A stretch of DNA of 5,133 bases. Origin: Omnitrophica bacterium GWA2_41_15 (GTDB taxonomy: Bacteria > Omnitrophota > Gorgyraeia > Gorgyraeales > Gorgyraeaceae). Positions 1 through 5,133 of this stretch are shown here, one piece after another. The stretch covers positions 1-5,133 of the forward strand of contig CAKKRB010000293.1 of assembly GCA_919902485.1 (NCBI GenBank), given 5' to 3'. The notes below the pieces were generated by a model that saw nothing but the letters and a program-made list of their open reading frames with translations, ran no database searches and was not told the DNA's origin. Every line of letters begins with the position of its first letter. The stretch's first letter is position 1. Both the position numbers and the translations under genes were made by a program.

Positions 1-615
1 AAATGACTTGAAAAGCCCTGTGAACAAATCCTTAAACGCAAGCGTGTCAAATGTCATTTTCCAGTATATGGTAGAGCCTATCAGAAGCTTATAAACGCCT
101 ATTAAATAACCCCCTATTATGCCTATAAAATCAGCGTATACTGTCAGAAGAGGGAGCACAATGCAAAGCGCGAGAAAACGCGGCACTACAAGGTATTTTA
201 CAGGATTTGCAGCAAGCGTCCTTAAGGCATCGATCTGTTCGCTGACCTTCATTGTGCCAAGTTCTGCGGTAATACTTGCTCCTACCCTGCCTGCAATCAC
301 AAGCGCTGTCAGAACAGGCCCAAGTTCCCTCAGCATTGAAAGCGCCACAAGGCTTGAGATGTACATCTGGGCATTCATCTTTGTCAGCTGATATGCGCTT
401 TGAAGCGCAAGCACCATCCCTGTAAATAAAGAAACTAGAAAAACTATAGGAAGGCTCATCACGCCTATCTTGAACATTTGAGTAACCCATTCTTTTTTTC
501 TAAAAGGAAGTACAAAAACCTGGAATATGGTGCCTACCAGGAGATTAAATGTCCCGCCTATATAAATAAAGAAGTTAAGCGCTTTTACTCCGAGCTCTTT
601 TATCCAGTCATACAT
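1..615 (-). CDS. mlaE: MlaE-family phospholipid ABC transporter permease, 3' end cut by the window edge
   Basis: This is the inner-membrane permease of an MCE/Mla-type ABC transporter, which with an ATPase (MlaF) and a periplasmic MCE protein (MlaD) moves phospholipids between inner and outer membranes. The frame runs 205 codons from the ATG at 615 to base 1 with no stop; family members are usually about 255-260 residues, so roughly the last 50 are off the window. An amphipathic N-terminal region (about 1-40) is followed by a hydrophobic segment IGVMSLPIVFLVSLFTGMVLAL (50-71). The family signature is clear: RELGPVLTALVIAGRVGASITAELGTMKVSEQIDALRT, split as RELGPVLTALVIAGR (96-110) and VGASITAELGTMKVSEQIDALRT (111-133), then ANPVKYLVVPRFLA (136-149). 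Further membrane segments are at about 148-180. The gene is 9 bases after the exported beta-repeat protein, with a ribosome binding site overlapping that gene's stop. The next genes off the left edge are expected to be the ATPase and MCE protein. Whether the substrate is phospholipid as in E. coli is inferred from the family. Confidence 0.93.
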   Translation of the reverse strand, partial: MYDWIKELGVKALNFFIYIGGTFNLLVGTIFQVFVLPFRKKEWVTQMFKIGVMSLPIVFLVSLFTGMVLALQSAYQLTKMNAQMYISSLVALSMLRELGPVLTALVIAGRVGASITAELGTMKVSEQIDALRTLAANPVKYLVVPRFLALCIVLPLLTVYADFIGIIGGYLIGVYKLLIGSTIYWKMTFDTLAFKDLFTGLFKSF

Positions 616-620
616 AAAAA

Positions 621-626
621 CCCCTC
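621..626 (-). promoter_or_regulatory. Shine-Dalgarno site of the mlaE-like gene, overlapping the upstream stop
   Basis: On the minus strand the stop codon TGA of the exported protein (627-625) runs into GGGG, forming GAGGGG, followed by five T residues and the ATG at 615. The spacing of 5 bases is acceptable. Overlap of the ribosome binding site with the preceding stop codon suggests the two genes are translationally coupled. Confidence 0.7.
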
Positions 627-1620
627 AGAACCTCTTTTTATGCTCTATACCGAAAAATTCTTCGTTCTCTTTCAATTTCATCTGAAAGGCCTGGCCTGTT
701 TCGTTCAGTTTATATTCCAGGCTCATCTCGTCCATGTTCTCTTTTTTCTGGAAAGGCGGCAGGCCTTCCCTGGCAACTGTCTTAAATCCAACAGATACCC
801 TGTCTCCTATATCCTTGACCATCTTCAGGCTGTCTGAACCGTCTTTGCTTATATCCCATCCATCCCATATGATCATCTGCATGTCGGATTTTACTTTTAT
901 GCCCGCTATCGGATTGGAATTCGCAATATTCCTGAGGTCCAGATATCCTTCCATTGTAAAAGTAGCCTGGTTCTGCCTTATCCTGGATTCAACTATATTT
1001 ATTATAGGCCCGGAGCCATGAATCCTTATGTTAGCTGTGTCATACCATATGGGCCCGATCTTGCCTGACCTTCCGCCTATAAAACCGCTTGATTCAAGAT
1101 TTCTTATCGGGCCTTTTATGCTCAAAAGGCCATTCATTATGCCTGCGACAACATCGGGATGCCTGGCATTTGTCACTATAGCCAGGTCCCTGAGATTCGC
1201 CCTGAGTATTTCAAAATACAGGTTTGCTTCAAACGGTTCTTTTAACCCAACAGTCCCTTTTAAACTATAGGATTTCCCAAAATTCATCGAGTAGATCCTG
1301 ATTTTATCTTTGGTGAGCTTGAAAAATATGTTCAGTTCCGGTAAAGGTTTTGAATTCAGCGTCATGTCATTGGAATAAAGTTTCCCTGCCATGCCGCCAT
1401 TATCTTTTAACAACCTCGCCTTTAAAATAAGATTGCCTGAAACAAAGGCGCCTTTAAGATCCAGGTTATCTACTTTTAATTCTGAAACCAGCTCTTTATT
1501 ATCAAAGAATCTGACATTTAAAGAAACAGCTTTATCAATACCAAAGTCAAATGCCTGCGCATTAGCCATAAAAGCAAAAATCACAGCTATAAACAGGGTT
1601 ATAATTACAAATTTCCGCAT
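625..1620 (-). CDS. Exported AsmA/TamB-like beta-repeat protein, uncharacterised
   Basis: I do not recognise a named family for this 331-residue protein. The N-terminus is a clear signal peptide: MRK, a hydrophobic core at about 4-18, then a good cleavage site AQA|F after residue 23, so the mature protein should be periplasmic or envelope-associated. No further membrane helix is seen. Residues about 45-250 show short alternating strands with phrases such as LKGAFVSGNLILKARL (55-70), LLSIKGPIRNLESSGFIGG (165-183) and ANIRIHGSGPIINIVESRI (196-214). This is the texture of AsmA/TamB-type proteins, which form long hydrophobic grooves for moving lipid between membranes. It is much shorter than typical TamB and lacks an obvious N-terminal anchor. 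The C-terminus ends in Phe. It lies 12 bases after clpC and 9 bases before an MlaE-type permease, which supports an envelope-lipid role by context. No convincing Shine-Dalgarno precedes the ATG; the start is supported by the signal peptide. The gene call is firm, the family call tentative. Confidence 0.85.
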   Translation of the reverse strand: MRKFVIITLFIAVIFAFMANAQAFDFGIDKAVSLNVRFFDNKELVSELKVDNLDLKGAFVSGNLILKARLLKDNGGMAGKLYSNDMTLNSKPLPELNIFFKLTKDKIRIYSMNFGKSYSLKGTVGLKEPFEANLYFEILRANLRDLAIVTNARHPDVVAGIMNGLLSIKGPIRNLESSGFIGGRSGKIGPIWYDTANIRIHGSGPIINIVESRIRQNQATFTMEGYLDLRNIANSNPIAGIKVKSDMQMIIWDGWDISKDGSDSLKMVKDIGDRVSVGFKTVAREGLPPFQKKENMDEMSLEYKLNETGQAFQMKLKENEEFFGIEHKKRF

Positions 1621-1632
1621 ATTTATTTTTTG

Positions 1633-4092
1633 TTATTTAAAAATTAATCTGCCGTTTTCAGCAAAAACATTCACAGGCTTGTCTTTTGTAAACCGCTTTG
1701 AAATAATTTCTTCTGCCATCGGATCTTCAAGATATCTCTGTATGGTGCGTTTTAAAGGCCTTGCGCCAAAAACAGGGTCAAAACCTTTTTCTATCAGAAA
1801 GTCTTTGGCTGACTGGTCAAGGTTTATGTAGATCGATTGTTCCTTCAGCCTCTTTTTAACCTCTTCCATCTCTATTTCTATAATTTTATAGAGATGTTCT
1901 TTTGTAAGAGGGTGGAATACGATTATATCGTCAATCCTGTTTAAAAATTCCGGCTTAAATGTCTTCTTTACCTGGTCCAGGAGCCTTTCCTTCATGTCCT
2001 TGTAGGTTATCTCCTGGCTTTCTGATTTAAAACCAAGAGAGCCCTGCTTTTTGAATATATCCGCCCCGACATTCGAAGTCATGATCATTACCGTATTCCT
2101 GAAATCCACTTTTCTGCCAAAACTGTCTGTAAGGCGGCCGTCTTCGAGGACCTGCAGTAAAATATTGAACACATCCGGATGCGCCTTCTCTATCTCATCC
2201 AGAAGCACCACTGAATAAGGCCTGCGCCTGACTTTTTCTGTAAGCTGGCCTCCTTCTTCGTATCCAACATAACCTGGAGGAGCTCCTACAAGCCTGGATA
2301 CATTAAACTTCTCCATATACTCTGACATGTCCAGCTGTATGAGCGCATTTTCGTCTCCGAACATAAATTCAGCAAGAACCCTTCCAAGATGTGTTTTTCC
2401 GACTCCTGAAGGGCCGAGGAATATAAAAGATCCTATGGGCCTTTTCGGATCTTTTATGCCTGCCCTGGATCGCCTCACTGCATGGGCAATGGCGCTTATG
2501 GACTCATCCTGGCCGATTATCCTTTCGTGAAGCTCTTCTTCCATCTTCAAAAGCCTTTCTGATTCTTTTTGCTCCAGCCTGAAAATAGGGATACCTGTCC
2601 ATTTTGCGACTATCTGGGCGATCATCTCTTCGTCAACCCTTGGCCTGGCTTCCATCCTGGCCTTTTTCCATTCTTCGCGGGTTTTATCAAGCCTGGCTCT
2701 TGCGTTTTTCTCTGCATCCCTCAGATTGGCTGCTTTTTCAAAATCCTGATTTTTTATCGCAGAATCTTTTTCTTTATGAATATTTTCAATCTCCTGTTCC
2801 ATGTCCTTTATTTCCCTGGGCGCAGTCATAATAGAAAGCCTGGCCTTTGCTCCTGCTTCATCCATAAGGTCAATTGCCTTGTCAGGCAGAAACCTTCCAG
2901 CAATATACCTGTCCGACAGCTTGGATGCAGCCTCCAGCGCATCATCAGTGATCTCTACTTTATGATGTGCTTCGTATCTATCTCTCAGGCCTTTTAATAT
3001 CTCTATGGTTTCATTGACGCTGGGAGGGTCTACCATGATTGTCTGGAAACGCCTCTCAAGGGCCGCGTCTTTCTCTATATGTTTTCTGTATTCATCCAGC
3101 GTGGTTGCGCCTATGCATTGTATCTCGCCTCTTGAAAGAGCAGGCTTCAGGATATTTGAGGCGTCTATCGCGCCTTCCGCGCCCCCTGCTCCCACGAGCG
3201 TATGAAGTTCGTCAATAAATATCATTACGTTTTCAGAGCGCTTTATTTCATCCATCACTGCCTTTATTCTTTCTTCGAACTGCCCCCTGTACTTTGTCCC
3301 TGCGACCATCAGGGCCAGGTCCAGGATTATCACCCGCTTATCTTTTAATACTTCCGGCACATCGCCTTTGACTATCTTCTGCGCAAGGCCTTCAACTATC
3401 GCGGTTTTTCCAACGCCTGCCTCGCCTAACAGCACAGGGTTATTCTTTGTGCGCCTTGAAAGTATCTGTATAACCCTCTCTATCTCGCCTTCCCTTCCTA
3501 TGACAGGATCCAGCTTATTGTCTTTTGCAAGCTGGGTAAGATTTCTGCCGAATGCGTCAAGCGCAGGGGTTTTAGAGCCGGCCCTCTGCTGCGAAGCCTG
3601 GCCCTGGCTTTGCCCCTGACCTTGTTGAGGAGCCCCACCAAAACCAGAAGACATATTGGAACCTAAAAGTTCCGCTATTTCCTCCCTTACCTTATTAAGG
3701 TCAAGCCCCAGGTTTATCAGCACCTGAGAAGCCACTCCTTCCCCTTCTCTTATAAGCCCCAACAAAAGATGCTCTGTGCCTATGTAATTATGGCCCAGAG
3801 ACCTGGCCTCTTCGCTCGAAAGCTCTATGACTTTTTTTGCAGTAGGCGTAAAAGGTATGTCCCCTGAAACAATAGTGGGCGGCCCGGGTTTCACAATCTT
3901 TTCTATCTCCATGCGTATTTGCTGCAAGTTCAGACCCATCTTCTGAAGCACAACTGCCGCCACTCCCTCGCCCTCTCTTAAAAGCCCGAGCAGCATATGT
4001 TCCGTGCCTATATAGTCATGATTAAACCTCTTTGCCTCTTCTTTCGCGAGAATTATTACCTTTCGCGCCCTCTCTGTAAATCTGTTAAACAT
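1633..4092 (-). CDS. clpC: ATP-dependent Clp protease ATP-binding subunit ClpC
   Basis: ClpC is a hexameric AAA+ unfoldase of the cytosol that threads substrates into ClpP. Residues are numbered from an upstream ATG at 4098; subtract 2 for the preferred start. Two Clp N-domain repeats (about 3-70 and 78-146) each carry a GTEH motif (31-34, 107-110). A Gln/Gly-rich linker (157-172) follows. The first AAA+ domain has Walker A GEAGVGKT (225-232), pore loop KYRG (269-272), Walker B IFIDE (293-297) and an arginine finger in ALERRF (346-351). A charged coiled-coil middle domain (about 425-485) contains the UVR-like stretch FEKAANLRD (453-461), the ClpC hallmark. The second AAA+ domain has Walker A GPSGVGKT (562-569), pore loop GYVGYEEGG (609-617), Walker B VVLLDE (630-635), sensor-1 TSN (674-676) and sensor-2 GARPLKR (778-784). 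LGF (688-690) fits the ClpP-docking tripeptide. All ATPase residues are intact. The 819-residue length is normal for ClpC. I chose the ATG at 4092 because AGGAGG lies 7 bases before it and MFNRFTERA matches Bacillus MMFGRFTERA. Confidence 0.97.
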   Translation of the reverse strand: MFNRFTERARKVIILAKEEAKRFNHDYIGTEHMLLGLLREGEGVAAVVLQKMGLNLQQIRMEIEKIVKPGPPTIVSGDIPFTPTAKKVIELSSEEARSLGHNYIGTEHLLLGLIREGEGVASQVLINLGLDLNKVREEIAELLGSNMSSGFGGAPQQGQGQSQGQASQQRAGSKTPALDAFGRNLTQLAKDNKLDPVIGREGEIERVIQILSRRTKNNPVLLGEAGVGKTAIVEGLAQKIVKGDVPEVLKDKRVIILDLALMVAGTKYRGQFEERIKAVMDEIKRSENVMIFIDELHTLVGAGGAEGAIDASNILKPALSRGEIQCIGATTLDEYRKHIEKDAALERRFQTIMVDPPSVNETIEILKGLRDRYEAHHKVEITDDALEAASKLSDRYIAGRFLPDKAIDLMDEAGAKARLSIMTAPREIKDMEQEIENIHKEKDSAIKNQDFEKAANLRDAEKNARARLDKTREEWKKARMEARPRVDEEMIAQIVAKWTGIPIFRLEQKESERLLKMEEELHERIIGQDESISAIAHAVRRSRAGIKDPKRPIGSFIFLGPSGVGKTHLGRVLAEFMFGDENALIQLDMSEYMEKFNVSRLVGAPPGYVGYEEGGQLTEKVRRRPYSVVLLDEIEKAHPDVFNILLQVLEDGRLTDSFGRKVDFRNTVMIMTSNVGADIFKKQGSLGFKSESQEITYKDMKERLLDQVKKTFKPEFLNRIDDIIVFHPLTKEHLYKIIEIEMEEVKKRLKEQSIYINLDQSAKDFLIEKGFDPVFGARPLKRTIQRYLEDPMAEEIISKRFTKDKPVNVFAENGRLIFK

Positions 4093-4099
4093 TTGCATT

Positions 4100-4105
4100 C
4101 CTCCT
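4100..4105 (-). promoter_or_regulatory. Shine-Dalgarno site of clpC that decides the start
   Basis: The minus strand reads AGGAGG, A, ATG, CAA, ATG. The perfect AGGAGG is only 1 base from the first ATG (4098), too close for normal initiation, but 7 bases from the second ATG (4092). The second ATG is therefore the likely start, giving a protein that begins MFNRFTERA. The site lies in the short gap after the mcsB stop codon. Confidence 0.85.
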
Positions 4106-4107
4106 GT

Positions 4108-5133
4108 CTATTGCTTGCTTAATTTATCCCTGATAATCTCCGCCCTCTTGACATCTCTCTGATTCGGGCTGAGTTTTTTCTTCTCTAATTTCTGGAGATG
4201 AGCTGGCTGCGTAATTACAAAAAGTTCGTTTATAAGAGTCCTGTCTGTCTGTTTTATGACACCCAGGTCAACGCCGAGCCTCACAAGCGATAAAAGATCA
4301 ATGGTCTCTGTGCTTGTTATTATATGAGCGCTTTTCAAAGTACCGTAAGCCCTCCAGATCCTGTCTTCCAGGCCCTCTTTATTCTGAGAAAGAAGAGTTT
4401 CTCTCGCGCTCTTCTCGTGGTCAACTATCTGCTTTATAATCCTTTCTATATTATCAATAATATCCTCTTCCTTGTGACCGAGTGAAACCTGATTTGAAAT
4501 CTGAAAAAAATTTCCGCTTGCTTCTGTGCCCTCGCCGTAAAGCCCCCTGGCTGTAAGGCTGAGTTTTGTAATTGCCTGCAGGACCTTGTTTATCTGTTTG
4601 GTCATTACAAGCGAAGGGAGATGCAGCATCACAGACGCCCTCATGCCTGTGCCCGCGTTTGTAGGGCAGGCCGTGAGATATCCGAAATCCATGGAATACG
4701 CAAAATCCATGACATTGCCCAGCTCAGTGTCTATGTCGTTTATTATCTGCCACGCCTCTTTCAGGTTAAAACCTGATTTCATGACCTGTATGCGAAAATG
4801 ATCTTCCTCATTTATCATTATACTGATTACCTCGTCAGGGCCTATGCAGAGGCCCTTATTATCAGCATCTATCATATGCTCCTTGCTCATCAGATGCCTT
4901 TCTACCAGGAATTGCTTATCTATAGGGTCTAATTTGCCTATTTCAACGCATAAAGAATCTTTTAATTTTTTAATGGAAAAGATGCCCTGCCTTGCAATAT
5001 CCATAATAGATTCCTGTTCTTTCTTGCTGGCCCAGTGAGAGAAAGGATAATCCGCAAGGTTTCTCGCAAGCCTTACGCGCGAAGACATTACTATGTCGCA
5101 CACAGGGCCTGTGCACCTGATCCACTCGCCGGT
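4108..5133 (-). CDS. mcsB: Protein arginine kinase McsB, 5' end cut by the window edge
   Basis: McsB is a phosphagen-kinase-fold enzyme that phosphorylates protein arginines with ATP in the cytosol, marking proteins for ClpC-ClpP degradation. The frame is open to the right edge and gives 341 residues before a TAG stop. Counting from the GTG codon at 5103, visible motifs are SSRVRLARN (7-15, nucleotide-binding arginines), NEEDH (98-102), CPTNAGTGMRASVM (146-159, with the conserved Cys at 146), RGLYGEGTEA (186-195) and, near the C-terminus, RDVKRA (316-321), which matches the RDxxRA phospho-arginine allosteric motif of Bacillus McsB. The GTG at 5103 is not the real start: ten in-frame codons before it (TGEWIRCTGP) align with the Bacillus N-terminus (WMKQKGP), so only about ten residues are missing. 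The TAG lies 9 bases before the first clpC ATG, consistent with one transcript. A McsA activator gene may lie upstream, outside the window. Identification is by similarity to recalled Bacillus McsB along the whole length. Confidence 0.95.
   Translation of the reverse strand, partial: TGEWIRCTGPVCDIVMSSRVRLARNLADYPFSHWASKKEQESIMDIARQGIFSIKKLKDSLCVEIGKLDPIDKQFLVERHLMSKEHMIDADNKGLCIGPDEVISIMINEEDHFRIQVMKSGFNLKEAWQIINDIDTELGNVMDFAYSMDFGYLTACPTNAGTGMRASVMLHLPSLVMTKQINKVLQAITKLSLTARGLYGEGTEASGNFFQISNQVSLGHKEEDIIDNIERIIKQIVDHEKSARETLLSQNKEGLEDRIWRAYGTLKSAHIITSTETIDLLSLVRLGVDLGVIKQTDRTLINELFVITQPAHLQKLEKKKLSPNQRDVKRAEIIRDKLSKQ

Larger units (their letters stand above)
1..5133 (-). other. Predicted single operon: mcsB, clpC, AsmA/TamB-like gene, mlaE
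   Basis: All four genes are on the minus strand with gaps of 9 bases (15 to the preferred clpC start), 12 bases and 9 bases. None of the gaps has room for a promoter plus a terminator, and I see no hairpin followed by a T run in them. The region is coding almost end to end. The unit probably starts beyond the right edge, because mcsB is entered mid-gene, and continues beyond the left edge. Internal promoters inside coding sequence cannot be excluded from reading alone. Confidence 0.7.

Noticed and set aside
131..490. A 119-codon minus-strand open frame rich in Cys, Ser and Arg
   Set aside because: It lies wholly inside the MlaE-family gene in another frame of the same strand. The MlaE frame has the clear family signature, and this one has no recognisable motif or ribosome binding site.
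478..837. A 119-codon plus-strand open frame spanning the mlaE/exported-protein junction
   Set aside because: It is antisense to two well supported genes, shows no family resemblance, and its composition is what the reverse of the coding strand would give.
1621..1632. A transcription terminator after clpC
   Set aside because: The gap is A/T-rich but has no inverted repeat, and the next gene begins 12 bases later on the same strand.
1391..1831. A 146-codon plus-strand open frame crossing the clpC/exported-protein junction
   Set aside because: It is antisense to the signal peptide region and the ClpC C-terminus, both confidently coding, and has no recognisable domain.
2569..2997. A 142-codon plus-strand open frame with several Cys and aromatic residues
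   Set aside because: It is the antisense shadow of the ClpC middle domain, where charged Lys/Glu codons read backwards as Phe/Leu/Ser codons.
4099..4107. A CtsR or CIRCE-type heat-shock operator in front of clpC
   Set aside because: The gap is only 9 bases and holds just the ribosome binding site. Any such operator would lie upstream of the operon, outside the window.
5101..5103. GTG as the mcsB start codon
   Set aside because: The frame stays open upstream to the window edge, and the ten preceding residues, TGEWIRCTGP, align with the N-terminus of known McsB proteins.

Overview
The window is one tightly packed, minus-strand gene cluster with no intergenic region longer than about 12 bases. 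Read in the direction of transcription (right to left) it holds: the protein arginine kinase gene mcsB, cut at its 5' end by the right edge; a complete clpC, encoding an AAA+ unfoldase; a complete gene for an exported 331-residue protein that looks like an AsmA/TamB-type beta-repeat protein; and an MlaE-family ABC transporter permease, cut at its 3' end by the left edge. The gaps between consecutive genes are 9, 12 and 9 bases. I see no promoter, terminator, RNA gene, repeat array or mobile element, so the four genes are most likely part of one operon that extends past both edges.

The right half (about 1633-5133) is the protein quality-control module known from Firmicutes. McsB phosphorylates arginines on damaged or regulatory proteins, and the ClpC N-domain captures phospho-arginine and feeds those proteins to ClpP. 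The residues needed for this link can be seen in both proteins. The left half (1-1620) is an envelope module. MlaE is the inner-membrane permease of a phospholipid transporter between inner and outer membranes, and the 331-residue protein carries a signal peptide and a repeat texture typical of envelope lipid-transport proteins.

The permease and the exported protein imply a diderm (two-membrane) bacterium, so the mcsB-clpC pair is probably not from a Firmicute. Lineages such as Candidatus Omnitrophota, Elusimicrobiota or related deep-branching diderms would fit the combination and the frequent ATA and AGG codons, but that assignment is an inference with low confidence. I do not see a previously undescribed system. 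The most notable points are the co-transcription of an arginine-phosphorylation proteolysis module with a Mla-type lipid transport module, and the uncharacterised AsmA/TamB-like protein between them.
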